Assembly (NCBI RefSeq): GCF_947497045.1
Contig: NZ_CANMEU010000014.1
Location: 1 to 64,000, forward strand
Source: an uncultured Tateyamaria sp.
GTDB taxonomy: Bacteria; Pseudomonadota; Alphaproteobacteria; Rhodobacterales; Rhodobacteraceae
Direction: 5' to 3'
DNA: 64,000 nucleotides
Position numbers and translations under genes: made by a program. This document shows, piece by piece, positions 42,813-51,955 of this stretch. Every line of letters begins with the position of its first letter. Position 1 is the stretch's first letter. The notes beneath the pieces were generated by a model that worked only from the letters and a program-made list of their open reading frames with translations, made no database searches and was not told the origin of the DNA.

Positions 42813-44023
42813 TACATTTTAGCCCTATCGGGATTGGACACATTGCTCTTTGCTGTTCGCAAGAGTAAAAGCTCGACTGCCGCCCGGCGAACGAGATCAG
42901 CTACTTGTGAGATGTCTCGTTGGAGAGTTCGTCGCCCCAAACCCAATCGAAACGCATTGCGTGCTCTTGGAGTGTCGCCGAACATAGCGATTAGAACATG
43001 TGAAGTTTCAACATGTTCCGTTGCGCAAGCGCTCGACGCTGAGAAGCAAAGATTGTCCCTTAGCTTCTGCATCAGTGCCTGCGGGACAACGCCATCAATT
43101 GTAATTGACATCGTGTTTGGTAAACGAGACTCGGCATTCCCATTGATCTGCACTTTTAGGGTGTCTTTGAGTTCCGTTTCCAGTTGATTTCGAAGGGTGC
43201 TAATGCGTTCACGGTCGTGTTCAATGTTCTTTGAAATGAGCTCAAAAGCATGTCCCAGACCCGCAATCCCCGGCGTGTTCAGGGTCCCTGCCCTCAAGCC
43301 TTTTTCCTGCCCGCCACCAAACACAACAGGAGCCAAGCTCACCCGTGGCTTACGGATCGAGCGGTAAAGGACCCCTACCCCTTTGGGGCCATAGGCCTTG
43401 TGCCCGGAGAAACTTGCCAGATGAATTGGCGAGTCCTTAAGATCAAGTGGCACTAGGGCTGAAGCCTGTGAGAAGTCTGTATGAAACAGAGCCCCTGCAT
43501 CCTCAGCGAGCTTGCCCGCCTGCAGGATAGGTTGCAGCACACCCGTCTCATTGTTGGCGGTCATTATCGAGACCAAACCGGTGTCATCGGTTAAGGCCTC
43601 TGCCAGCTCATCGAGCGAGATTTGCCCACCTTCATCAACACCCAATCGCGTTACCCGCGCGCCTTGGCCTTCGAGATGATCGAAACACGCCAGAACCGAT
43701 GGATGTTCGATTTTCGAGGTTATCAAATGGGACCGTCCCGCTTCCTGCAGCCTTGGGAATGCGCCCAAGATCGCTAGGTTGTTTGCTTCGGTAGAGCCCG
43801 ATGTGAAGACAAGTTCGGTTTCCTTGCATTTGATATGGGCCGCGATTTGTGCGCGCGCAGTCTCGACAATCCGAGCCGCTGCCGATCCTTCGCTGTGTTC
43901 TACACTAGAGGGGTTAGCGTAGCTGTCCCTACTGACCCGTATTACTGTCTCCAAGACATCTGGATCAATTGGTGTTGACGCATTGTGATCGAGATAAATT
44001 GGTGTCGACATAGTTTTAGGCAC
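42809..44023 (-). CDS. dndA: Cysteine desulfurase DndA
   Basis: A 404-residue class-V aminotransferase of the NifS/IscS type. Motifs: YLDHNASTPIDPDV, FTSGSTEANNLAILGAF, the PLP lysine in SFSGHKAYGPKG (K209) and the catalytic cysteine in SASSACATEHVETSH (C333). It takes sulfur from L-cysteine and loads DndC for DNA phosphorothioation. It is the last gene of the dnd operon, overlapping dndE by 8 bp. A second in-frame ATG 4 codons downstream is also possible. Many dnd loci use a chromosomal desulfurase, so the dedicated copy makes this locus self-contained. Confidence 0.9.
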   Translation of the reverse strand: MPKTMSTPIYLDHNASTPIDPDVLETVIRVSRDSYANPSSVEHSEGSAAARIVETARAQIAAHIKCKETELVFTSGSTEANNLAILGAFPRLQEAGRSHLITSKIEHPSVLACFDHLEGQGARVTRLGVDEGGQISLDELAEALTDDTGLVSIMTANNETGVLQPILQAGKLAEDAGALFHTDFSQASALVPLDLKDSPIHLASFSGHKAYGPKGVGVLYRSIRKPRVSLAPVVFGGGQEKGLRAGTLNTPGIAGLGHAFELISKNIEHDRERISTLRNQLETELKDTLKVQINGNAESRLPNTMSITIDGVVPQALMQKLRDNLCFSASSACATEHVETSHVLIAMFGDTPRARNAFRLGLGRRTLQRDISQVADLVRRAAVELLLLRTAKSNVSNPDRAKMY

Positions 44024-44390
44024 TTCCCGCGATCAGGTCGGCCGCATCAGCCGGGGATTTCAGGCGGACCGAGAGTTGCCGGACACCACGATCAATGTGG
44101 AGCCGAAGGCGCTCCAGCAGATCAGTGTCGTCGGTATCGATCTCTTCCGGGCCAAACTCAACATACCTCAAGAGGTCAATGAAGAGAGGTTGGAAGTCCC
44201 CAAACAGCGTATAAGCATTGAATTCTTGGCCTTCGCTTGTGTCATCGGCCACGCCAGAAATCGGCCCAGCTTCAAAGGATGATAGCATCGCCATGCGGCA
44301 CACAAGATTTGGCGTCAGGCCTGATCTTTGTGAGATGATCCTGACCTGGCCCGTCGCCGTCGATGAAATCCGAAACTTGTTAACGTGCAT
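44016..44390 (-). CDS. dndE: DndE
   Basis: A 124-residue protein from ATG MHVNKFRISSTATGQVRIIS; a longer frame lies inside dndD. The family features are visible: FRISSTATGQ near the start, SGLTPNLVCRMAMLSSFE, and the C-terminal LLERLRLHIDRGVRQLSVRL. DndE is a small, positively charged protein that binds nicked DNA and is needed for sulfur insertion with DndC and DndD. It overlaps dndD by 11 bp and dndA by 8 bp. Confidence 0.88.
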   Translation of the reverse strand: MHVNKFRISSTATGQVRIISQRSGLTPNLVCRMAMLSSFEAGPISGVADDTSEGQEFNAYTLFGDFQPLFIDLLRYVEFGPEEIDTDDTDLLERLRLHIDRGVRQLSVRLKSPADAADLIAGSA

Positions 44391-46332
44391 CCGTCGTCTC
44401 CAAAACCTGAGCACCTTGCTCTGGGTCCAGCACAGTGATCTCCGTGCGCTGCCCGCCGCCCACTGCACCGATCTCAAATCGCCTGCTCACATAAGGCGTT
44501 ATGATATCCGATAGATCCGGTGTCAGCTCTGTATCGGTGCACAGCATGATGACTTGGGCAGAGCTGCGCGGCATATAATTTGCCATCAGGTTTGTCCGGT
44601 GTTGTCGGTCCAGCCGTGACAATGGTGTGTCGATTATCATCGGCAGTTCTCTTCCGCTCGTTTGACCAAGTGCCCAAAGCATCGAGATTGCAAAAAGTTG
44701 CCGTTCTCCGGCAGAGAGTTCCGACGTGGTAATCTCTCTGGCTTCCGCGCCCAAAAGGGTCAGCTGAAACGTGTTGGGGTCGACAATGACGTCACTCACG
44801 AGAGATTTACGTGTAACGAGCCCGCTAAATGCTTCGACAAAGTGCTTAGAAAGGGATGCAAGGCGCAGTGCAACAATCCGCTCTTCGTAGTCATTTAGTG
44901 CGGCCTGTGCCCGCGTCGCTAAATCTCGCTTTTCTTCTGCCTTGGCCAACGCAAAGACGGCATCTTGCGACTTACGCAACTCTCGTTCCAAGCGTTCGAC
45001 CCGCGCACGGGCCTGCGTTGCCTCGGCGTGTTTGCGATTGAGTTCAGTTTCAACAGTGCCGAGCTCGAATTCAGCTTTTTTCAAGTCCTCAAAAGCTCCT
45101 GATGCCGCGCCTGGCCGGAAGTTCTTCAATTGATCCTTCAAGTGCGTTCGTTGCTTCTGTAGCTCTCCCAATTGTGCAGCAATCGTGGCCATCTTAACCC
45201 GCTCATCAGCGATCTGAGCAAATTTCGCCATGACCCAGTCTGGTTCCGTGCTTAAGGCCATTTTTGGTGCGGAGCTTTGGCGACTATCGAAGAAATTACG
45301 AAGCCGCGCAAAATGGGCCTTCGTCCAGTTGGTGTCATCTCTGCCTACAGCTTCTTGAAAACTGGACACAAATGCTTCGATTGCGGGAGCCGACTGCTGC
45401 CCGCGAGCCTTCTCCATATCCGATGAGAACTTTGCCAACAGTTTTGGGGCTAGGGCGAAAGGTGCAATACCGTTCACAAGCGATTTGAGCGCGTTTGTTT
45501 GCTTAGTTAGGTCATTTTCGACGCGCTTAAGTTCCTCTGACAGCGTGTCGCGGCTTAACGCAATGCTGCCGCCTTCTTGCTCAAAGACCTTCTGTGATGC
45601 TTCGCTTCGACGTGCGAGCTGAGTGCGTTTTGCAGATAGAGAGCCGATCTCTTCTTCCGCCAAGACCAGATCAGACTTGGCGACCTCCAAATCGCGCCCG
45701 AGATTCTCAAGGTCACTGTCACCTTCCCGGTCCATGCTGCGTGACTTGTAGAGTGAAAGGTCACCCCGAAGCTGATCCAGAATGTCGATCCCGAGCAAGG
45801 ATTTGATGGCATCGGTCAGCCCGGTGTTTTCTTGATCGTCCGCGATGTCTTGAATCTTTTCTCCGTCAAAGAAGAAAAGCTGCGACACTCCAGCCGGGAT
45901 GATGTCCTCGAAATAGTGGTTCCAATCCTCGCTTGGGATATCGTCGACCGGCGCGCCATTGCGCTCAAATTCGAGGCTTTCGGCTACGCTCGCACCGCGT
46001 GCGGCCCAAGAACGTCGCACGATGTACATATCCTCATTCCCGAGGTGTTGGCTCTTGAAGGCCAGTTCAACAGAGGCACTGCGTTTCGTGGCAAAATTGT
46101 TGATCCTTTTGAGCAGATGTCGCTCATATTCGACTTGTCCAACACGCGCACCAAGGGCACGTTTGCCGTAGAGCGCCAATCGCACAGCTTCCAGGAAAGT
46201 TGTCTTCCCCGCTCCATTATGTCCAACCACCAATACCACGGGCTTCTTGCCGTCCGCATCTGGAGCCAGCTCAAAGCAGTGCTCACCGCCATAGAGTCCA
46301 AAATTTTCTAGACGTAGGGATTGGAGGATCAT
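44380..46332 (-). CDS. dndD: DndD, SMC-like ATPase
   Basis: A 650-residue ABC ATPase. It has Walker A VVGHNGAGKTTFLEAVRLAL (~36-55), VSQLFFFDGEKIQDIADDQ, a long coiled coil (~200-480), signature region LSAGERQLFAISMLWAL and Walker B ELPMIIDTPLSRLDRQHR. This order and length match DndD. It may provide DNA nicking or remodelling for backbone modification with DndC and DndE. It starts inside the dndC stop (4-bp overlap). Confidence 0.92.
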   Translation of the reverse strand: MILQSLRLENFGLYGGEHCFELAPDADGKKPVVLVVGHNGAGKTTFLEAVRLALYGKRALGARVGQVEYERHLLKRINNFATKRSASVELAFKSQHLGNEDMYIVRRSWAARGASVAESLEFERNGAPVDDIPSEDWNHYFEDIIPAGVSQLFFFDGEKIQDIADDQENTGLTDAIKSLLGIDILDQLRGDLSLYKSRSMDREGDSDLENLGRDLEVAKSDLVLAEEEIGSLSAKRTQLARRSEASQKVFEQEGGSIALSRDTLSEELKRVENDLTKQTNALKSLVNGIAPFALAPKLLAKFSSDMEKARGQQSAPAIEAFVSSFQEAVGRDDTNWTKAHFARLRNFFDSRQSSAPKMALSTEPDWVMAKFAQIADERVKMATIAAQLGELQKQRTHLKDQLKNFRPGAASGAFEDLKKAEFELGTVETELNRKHAEATQARARVERLERELRKSQDAVFALAKAEEKRDLATRAQAALNDYEERIVALRLASLSKHFVEAFSGLVTRKSLVSDVIVDPNTFQLTLLGAEAREITTSELSAGERQLFAISMLWALGQTSGRELPMIIDTPLSRLDRQHRTNLMANYMPRSSAQVIMLCTDTELTPDLSDIITPYVSRRFEIGAVGGGQRTEITVLDPEQGAQVLETTDAR

Positions 46333-47792
46333 GCTTCAGTCTCAAATAGCGGGTTGGATGAGGTCGATTTGTTTTGTTCTAACCGCTCTTTGCGCTCTTT
46401 CAGGACGGTTGTTTCGTCACGCCATTCCTGCTCAAGAATAGAAGCGATTTTTCTGTGAATGAGGGTACGGCGCTTGAGACCACGTACAGATCGTTCAGCC
46501 TCTAGAAGCTGGGCCATGAGACGTGGTGGCAAATCATGCTTGGCGCAAACATCTGCTAGGACTTTCGCGTCATCGGCTTGAAACTCAAAACCATCAGCGG
46601 CTTCGGCGGGAAGCTCTTTGCCTGTTACCGTTTCCACAGCTTCAGAAACAGCATCGCCCCAGTCACCTTGCTCGCTGCGCCAGATGCGACGAATTTCGCG
46701 AAGTTCTTCGACTTGAATGAGAACCGTCTTCTCTCCCGGTGGAGCCTTGGCGTTCACCTGTTCTTGGGCTTCAAGGAGCTTGCGAAGCAGTTCCTTCCTA
46801 TAGGCAAAGAGGTAAGGACCAGGAATGGATGTCTCGGAGTCGCCAACGAACGTCACGGATCCGTTCCGCCGCTTGAAATCTCGAAATTCCCTTTTTCTGT
46901 CAGGATTTTGTGTTTCAGCCAGCTCGTCACGCAAATCGAGAAGTGGTTCGAGCCACTCTTCGCCATTGTCGATCATCGCTTCCATCGCTTTGTCTTTGGT
47001 CACGACGGTACAGACCCAACAGCCGAAGCGAGAATTCCCACAGCTTTCGGTTTGCTTGTCGACCACAAGCGGGCACTCGCCGGCTTGAGCATTCCGGTAC
47101 ATGGCGAGTAGGTCGCGGTTGTCAGAGCCCCACGGCGAAGGGTTTTGCAGCAGGAAAGCCCACACATCATCCACATTGAACGCCTCGATTGGCGTGAACA
47201 CAAAAGCCCCCGGTAAAGTCGAATGACGCGACAAAGCCGTTCCATCAATTTTGTGTAGCGCCATCACCTGAGCACGGGTTGCACTTTCAGCGGACCTCAC
47301 ACCCAAAACCATGACGACCTCGCCGTGCTCAGCAACACGGTTTTTAATAAAAGCATTAGCTGGATCAATTTTCAGCCGTTCCGTGCACCATCGGAAGCGT
47401 TTCGAAGGTGCAGGGTATCCACGTCCAATCAGATTGACCCAAAAACTGTCAGAAATCTCTGGAACCACCTTTTGCGCGGTGATTGGCATATTCTGATCTG
47501 CCGCTGCTACGTTAATCGCGGCTAAGGTGTCATCGATGTAGTTTACGATCACCGGCGTCTCGACAAGCGTGTCTGAGCTCAAGACAAAGATTTCTTTGCG
47601 CCGTTCATCCTCTGGAAGCGAACTTACGGCACTCCATATCAGCTGCAGGGCGCAAGTTGAATCTTTTCCGCCACTGTATCCGATCACCCATGGCCGGTTG
47701 TCAGCTGTGTAAACGGCACGGATGTGATTTTGCAGAGCGGCGAGATCGATTCCTGATTTTTTTGCCAAGTTTGTATCTATGTTTGCTGTCAT
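46329..47792 (-). CDS. dndC: DndC, PAPS-reductase-like sulfur transferase
   Basis: A 487-residue ATP-pyrophosphatase. The PP-loop is VIGYSGGKDSTCALQL (residues 37-52), with RFRWCTERLKI downstream and the iron-sulfur ligand set C240, C251, C258, C261 (ESCGNSRFGCWVCTVV). DndC activates the DNA phosphate with ATP and receives sulfur from DndA. It overlaps dndB and dndD by 4 bp each, so the operon is translationally coupled throughout. Confidence 0.94.
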   Translation of the reverse strand: MTANIDTNLAKKSGIDLAALQNHIRAVYTADNRPWVIGYSGGKDSTCALQLIWSAVSSLPEDERRKEIFVLSSDTLVETPVIVNYIDDTLAAINVAAADQNMPITAQKVVPEISDSFWVNLIGRGYPAPSKRFRWCTERLKIDPANAFIKNRVAEHGEVVMVLGVRSAESATRAQVMALHKIDGTALSRHSTLPGAFVFTPIEAFNVDDVWAFLLQNPSPWGSDNRDLLAMYRNAQAGECPLVVDKQTESCGNSRFGCWVCTVVTKDKAMEAMIDNGEEWLEPLLDLRDELAETQNPDRKREFRDFKRRNGSVTFVGDSETSIPGPYLFAYRKELLRKLLEAQEQVNAKAPPGEKTVLIQVEELREIRRIWRSEQGDWGDAVSEAVETVTGKELPAEAADGFEFQADDAKVLADVCAKHDLPPRLMAQLLEAERSVRGLKRRTLIHRKIASILEQEWRDETTVLKERKERLEQNKSTSSNPLFETEA

Positions 47793-48895
47793 GCGACGGC
47801 TTTCTCCTCAGCCAATGACGCGAGGTAGTCGTCTTCATTCGCCTGTTCTTTTTCGGTTAATAGCAGGCCAACGGCCCCAATAAGGACGTTTGTCGCCAGA
47901 TGCACGGATTTTACACTGCCATCCATGCCACGCGCTCCCATTACGCGAGGGCGCCACAGTTGCGCATTGCGCTTGCTCCAATTGATCTCTGCAAGGCCTG
48001 TCAGACTTTCCGTCCACCCATCTGGCTTTGCCGCGATCAGGCGTGCACCCAAAGAGCCAAAGGCTTGGAGCATGACTCCATGGGCATGGACCGTTTCTTT
48101 GCGCAAATCACCCGATGTTGTCGCACCTCGCATCAATTTCTGCCAGTCTGGGATCGCTTCTGAGACTTGACTCCAATAGGCGATCACAGTGCTTTCGGTG
48201 TCTTCACCAAACCGGTCCGCCTCTTGTCCAGCCAGCCATTTGTTGGCTTGATTCAGGCTGGACAAGGTGAAGAGCTTTTTGGCTCGGTTTGAGAGCGACG
48301 TTTTTTCCAACTCAATGAATTCCTGAAAGAACGGGATTTCTTCCAGTACTCGCGTGCTTAAACGTGCTAGTGGGTTCCTGCGGTCATAAAGAACATTCAG
48401 CGACCCAGATGGGCGCACTGCATTTTTGTTTAGGTCTGCGAACATTTGCTGGCAGCGCCCCAAGCCTTCATCCACAAAGAGCACAACTGAAATCGTTTCG
48501 TTTTCCAGCTTAGGCCGCGTTTTTAGAGCTTCTTCAATTGCCGCGCGACGATGTTGTCCGTCATTCAAGATGATACTTGCGGTCATTGAAAGCCTGAGCT
48601 CGCCGACATTGCGGAACTGTAGGCTGTCGTTGGCAGGAGAAAACTCTAGATCACCGTCCACAGATGCGCAGAGCGACGAAAGGGTATATTCTTCGAAGTT
48701 TTCCGAGAGATAGGAAGCGATCTGGGGAACGCGCACATTTGACAAAACGCGTTGAGCGCGCAGGTCTGCCGGCAGTTCCTGGCTGTCGAATTCGAAAATC
48801 TTTGGCACCATCTTAAGTGGCACCATGATCACATAATATTCGGTTCCAGCCTGGACGCCGCGTATTGCTGCAAAATTGTAGAAATTACCACTCAT
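47789..48895 (-). CDS. dndB: DndB, regulator of DNA phosphorothioation
   Basis: A 368-residue DGQHR protein: SIILNDGQHRRAAIEEAL (DGQHR at 112-116), RVLSNVRVPQIASYLSENF near the N-terminus and FADLNKNAVRPSGSLNVLYD after the core. In characterised systems DndB is not needed for modification but represses the dnd operon and affects modification frequency. It is first in the operon, right after a promoter overlapped by direct repeats that may be its own operator. Confidence 0.9.
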   Translation of the reverse strand: MSGNFYNFAAIRGVQAGTEYYVIMVPLKMVPKIFEFDSQELPADLRAQRVLSNVRVPQIASYLSENFEEYTLSSLCASVDGDLEFSPANDSLQFRNVGELRLSMTASIILNDGQHRRAAIEEALKTRPKLENETISVVLFVDEGLGRCQQMFADLNKNAVRPSGSLNVLYDRRNPLARLSTRVLEEIPFFQEFIELEKTSLSNRAKKLFTLSSLNQANKWLAGQEADRFGEDTESTVIAYWSQVSEAIPDWQKLMRGATTSGDLRKETVHAHGVMLQAFGSLGARLIAAKPDGWTESLTGLAEINWSKRNAQLWRPRVMGARGMDGSVKSVHLATNVLIGAVGLLLTEKEQANEDDYLASLAEEKAVA

Positions 48896-48918
48896 GAGAC
48901 CCCCTTTGCCACTTAGAT

Positions 48919-48949
48919 GGAAGTCTATGGAAGTCTACTGGGAAGTCAA
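48919..48949 (-). promoter_or_regulatory. dnd operon promoter overlapped by GGAAGTC direct repeats
   Basis: On the minus strand TTGACT (48944-48949) and TAGACT (48922-48927), 16 bp apart, look like a -35/-10 pair just upstream of dndB. Three direct copies of GGAAGTC (48919, 48929, 48941; read on plus) with 10- and 12-bp steps lie over the same bases. An array at one-turn spacing covering the promoter suggests a repressor site, plausibly for DndB. Confidence 0.5.
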
Positions 48950-49085
48950 CAGCAATCGGAGCCCATGTGCCCAGTGATATGTCACCTGGAGGCTCTCTCC
49001 GATGCGATAGTTTTTTTTGCCGAGAGACACGAGCAATTTTGGAGCACTGCCCAGGGCCACCCTTATAAAAGAGCCAGAGAAAGGG

Positions 49086-49104
49086 AAGCCCGATTGCCGG
49101 GCTT
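49086..49104 (+). promoter_or_regulatory. Leader hairpin upstream of the ParB-like gene
   Basis: AAGCCCG and CGGGCTT form a perfect 7-bp stem with a 5-nt loop, about 50 bp before the start codon. Purine-rich sequence follows rather than a U-run, so it looks like an untranslated-leader structure rather than a terminator. It is the first of a series of hairpins preceding genes in this operon. Confidence 0.4.
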
Positions 49105-49153
49105 GAAAGGATAGAGAGAGTCTCATCCGGGCCCGTCCAGAAGGACGAAACCC

Positions 49154-51334
49154 ATGGCAAAACCCCAAACCAAAGCAAAGACCAAGAAGCCGCCGGTGGC
49201 CGCAAAAGCTGCTGACGCCGCCACAACCGCGATCACAATGACCCAAGACCTCCGCATGATCCCGCTCGATCAGTTGGAACTTAGCCCGCTCAATGTGCGC
49301 AAAGTTGCGGCGAGTACGACCGACGACGCAGAACTCCTCGCCAGCATTCGCGAAAACGGCATCAAGCAAAACCTTGTCGTTCATGTGTTGCCTGATGGGA
49401 AATTCGCAGTGGATGCCGGTGGGCGCCGCTTGAAGGCGCTCAAGCAACTGGCGAATGATGGTATCATACCGAACGATCACCCTGTCTCCTGTTTGGTCGA
49501 AGATGAGCAAAATGCGATCGTCACTTCGGCAACGGAAAACCTTCAGCGCGCAGCGATGCATCCAGCAGATCAATTTGAGGCTTTTGCCCAGATGATTGCC
49601 GAGGGCCGCAAGGAAGACGACATTGCTCTGAAATTTGGTGTCAGTGTTGATCTAGTGCGCCGCCGCCTCAAGCTGGCCCGCATTGCGCCTGAGCTGATTG
49701 AGCAGTTCCGCGCCGGCGAGATGACCCTCGAATGCGTCATGGCGTTCACATTGACGGATGATCATGATCGTCAGATGACTGTTTGGAACGCAGTGAAGGA
49801 CAGCTATCACATCCATCCGCAGTCCATCAAACGTCAGCTGACAGAGACGACAAATTCTGCCAGTTCAAGCATCGGGCGCTTTGTCGGCATTGAGGCCTAT
49901 GAAGCGGCGGGGGGTGTTTTATTGCGCGACCTCTTTGACGATAACGCGGCAGCGCATATGGAGAATCCTGAGCTTCTGGAGCGTCTTGCCATCGAAAAAC
50001 TGCAGGACGCAGCCAAGACTTATGATGCCGATTGGAAATGGGTCGAAGTACATCTTTCCGTCGACTATGGCGCGTTTCGCAGTTTTGGGCGTGTTTATCC
50101 GCAAGACATTGAACCGGATCCTGATCTGCTCGCGGAAGAGAACAACCTGATGGCCCGCGAAGAAGAATTGGCGCTGGCCAATGACGGCGCGGACTGGACT
50201 GACGCTGAAGCAGATGAGTATCACGCCATCGAGCCTCGGCTTCGTGAAATCGAAGCACTGCAAAAGGCGCGCCAGCCCTACGCTGCTGCGGATCAAGCGA
50301 TCTCAGGGTGTGTCGTAACGATTGGTCATGATGGCACGTTGCGGGTTGAAAAAGGGTTGGTGCGCCCTGACGACATTCCCGTGGTTCAAGAAGATGCCGA
50401 AGATGCGGCAGATGATCGCAATCAGGCTTCAATCACCCGTCCGAACGTCACACCACCGACGTCATCAGCGCCAGTGCCGGTTTCAGATCCAGCGACAACA
50501 CTGCGCAAGGCAGATGGTATCTCAGCAAGCCTTGCAGATGATCTGCGCGCCTCGCGCCAGCATATTTTGCGCGCACATTTGGCCGCAGATTACGATGTGG
50601 CGTTTGACGCAATGCTCTATGCGCTTTGCGAACAAGCGCTGTCTCGGTCCTACGGTACGGAAGCGCTCAACATCTCGATCAGCCCGTTTCTGGCCCAAAA
50701 CCGTGAGGCCTTACACGCTGACACAGTCGCGCAGAAGATGCTCGATGCATTGGAACAAGATCTTGCGGTCGAGTGGATGACCCTTGAAAAGCCTGATGAT
50801 TTTCGGGCGATGTCAGCGCTCTCCCTGCCCCAAAAGCAAGCTTTGTTCGCTTGGGCAGTGGGTCTGGCGGTCAAACCGCAGCTTCTGTCAGATAACCACC
50901 CTACCCCGATCATCGAGGAAATTGGTGCGCGTCTGGACGCCGATGTCGCCGCCTGTTGGCGCCCGACAGCTTCGACTTACTGGGGCCGGGTCAACAAAGG
51001 GCATGCAGTTTCAATGGCCCGTAAACTTGTTGGCGACGACTATGCCGAAGAGCGCAGCAGAGAACGCAAAGGCGATATTGCGGCCGCGATGGAACGCGCA
51101 TTCGCTGAGCAGGCGGCTGAAACGGAAGGGTTTGACGCGGCCGTGGCCTCCAAGACGGCCCGCTGGCTTCCTGAAGGCATGGCGTTCCAAGGCTTTGGAA
51201 ATGCTTCAGAGACGTTCAGCTCCCCAGACAATGCCGCCGCTACGCCAGCGGAGGTTGCAGATGTAACAACCTCAAGTGCTGAAGATGCCGCGCCGGACGC
51301 CTTGCCAGCGTTCTTGAACGAAACTGCTGCCTAG
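49154..51334 (+). CDS. ParB/RepB-like nuclease-domain protein of the plasmid backbone
   Basis: A 726-residue protein. After a Lys/Ala-rich N-terminus (~1-30) comes a ParB-type domain: IPLDQLELSPLNVRKV, SIRENGIKQNLVVHVLPDGK, AGGRRLKALKQL and ENLQRAAMHPADQFEAFAQM. An HTH follows (DIALKFGVSVDLVRRRLKLA). The remaining ~500 residues are acidic and helical and have no recognised domain. It is much longer than partitioning ParB (~330), and a separate repB lies 12 kb downstream, so this is probably an accessory DNA-binding protein of the plasmid rather than the segregation factor. Confidence 0.85.
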   Translation: MAKPQTKAKTKKPPVAAKAADAATTAITMTQDLRMIPLDQLELSPLNVRKVAASTTDDAELLASIRENGIKQNLVVHVLPDGKFAVDAGGRRLKALKQLANDGIIPNDHPVSCLVEDEQNAIVTSATENLQRAAMHPADQFEAFAQMIAEGRKEDDIALKFGVSVDLVRRRLKLARIAPELIEQFRAGEMTLECVMAFTLTDDHDRQMTVWNAVKDSYHIHPQSIKRQLTETTNSASSSIGRFVGIEAYEAAGGVLLRDLFDDNAAAHMENPELLERLAIEKLQDAAKTYDADWKWVEVHLSVDYGAFRSFGRVYPQDIEPDPDLLAEENNLMAREEELALANDGADWTDAEADEYHAIEPRLREIEALQKARQPYAAADQAISGCVVTIGHDGTLRVEKGLVRPDDIPVVQEDAEDAADDRNQASITRPNVTPPTSSAPVPVSDPATTLRKADGISASLADDLRASRQHILRAHLAADYDVAFDAMLYALCEQALSRSYGTEALNISISPFLAQNREALHADTVAQKMLDALEQDLAVEWMTLEKPDDFRAMSALSLPQKQALFAWAVGLAVKPQLLSDNHPTPIIEEIGARLDADVAACWRPTASTYWGRVNKGHAVSMARKLVGDDYAEERSRERKGDIAAAMERAFAEQAAETEGFDAAVASKTARWLPEGMAFQGFGNASETFSSPDNAAATPAEVADVTTSSAEDAAPDALPAFLNETAA

Positions 51335-51365
51335 CCTTCCAAATTGACGGCAACAGCGTCCAATT

Positions 51366-51396
51366 GGGCCGTCCTTGTGAAACGGGCGGCCCTTTC
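51366..51396 (+). terminator. Intergenic hairpin, probable attenuator or terminator
   Basis: GGGCCGTCC (51366-51374) and GGGCGGCCC (51384-51392) form a 9-bp stem (one G-U pair) with a 9-nt loop, followed by TTTCC. It lies between the ParB-like gene and the DUF3768-like gene. The sequence after the stem, GGCCCTTTCCGACTGGCGG, recurs almost exactly after the next hairpin, so the unit appears duplicated. Confidence 0.6.
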
Positions 51397-51454
51397 CGAC
51401 TGGCGGGTGCCTCAGGCTGAAATTGGTTCAGCTCGCTCGCAACGGAGACGATCC

Positions 51455-51835
51455 ATGACAACTGTATTGCAAACCAACCCGACAACTGAGGCCGCTATCA
51501 TCGCTGCCCAAAACGACGCTTTTCGTAAATCGATCATGTTCTTCAATGACACAGAAGACACGCCAAAGGGGCAGTTCGTGATGACCTCAGGCGTATCGGC
51601 TATGGGCCCAGATGCCCGCCTTTCGGCTACGCGCCAAGTGGCTGCGTTTGAGGCCTTCACGCCCGACAATGACCCCCATGGCTGGCATGAGTTTGGTGCA
51701 GTCGAGGTCTTTGGCACAACGATCTGGTTTAAAGTGGATCTTTATGACGTCAATTATGAAATGGGCGCAGATGCGCCAACTGATCCAGAACAGACCCGCC
51801 GCGTTCTGACGTTGCTTTTGCCGTCGGAATACTGA
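51455..51835 (+). CDS. DUF3768-family protein
   Basis: A 126-residue protein from ATG MTTVLQTNPTTEA behind GGAGACG. It contains IAAQNDAFRKSIMFFNDTED, GQFVMTSGVSAMG and, in the second half, FGAVEVFGTTIWFKVDLYD, the pattern of DUF3768 proteins found widely on alphaproteobacterial plasmids. The function is unknown. It is bracketed by two similar hairpins, suggesting independent control of its transcript level within the operon. Confidence 0.8.
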   Translation: MTTVLQTNPTTEAAIIAAQNDAFRKSIMFFNDTEDTPKGQFVMTSGVSAMGPDARLSATRQVAAFEAFTPDNDPHGWHEFGAVEVFGTTIWFKVDLYDVNYEMGADAPTDPEQTRRVLTLLLPSEY

Positions 51836-51866
51836 CGCCCCCTCCCCTCCTGTTTGATCGATACTT

Positions 51867-51896
51867 AGGCCGCTCTCTGATTGAGGGCGGCCTTTT
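51867..51896 (+). terminator. Intrinsic terminator or attenuator after the DUF3768-like gene
   Basis: AGGCCGCTCTC (51867-51877) pairs with GAGGGCGGCCT (51883-51893), an 11-bp stem with one G-U pair and a 5-nt loop, followed by four T (ends TTTTCC). It is the strongest terminator-like structure of this operon. The downstream TTTTCCTACTGGCGG nearly repeats the sequence after the previous hairpin. Confidence 0.75.
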
Positions 51897-51955
51897 CCTA
51901 CTGGCGGATTTCAACGCGCGAGATTGTCTCAGCAGCCGTCATAGGAGGCCACAAA

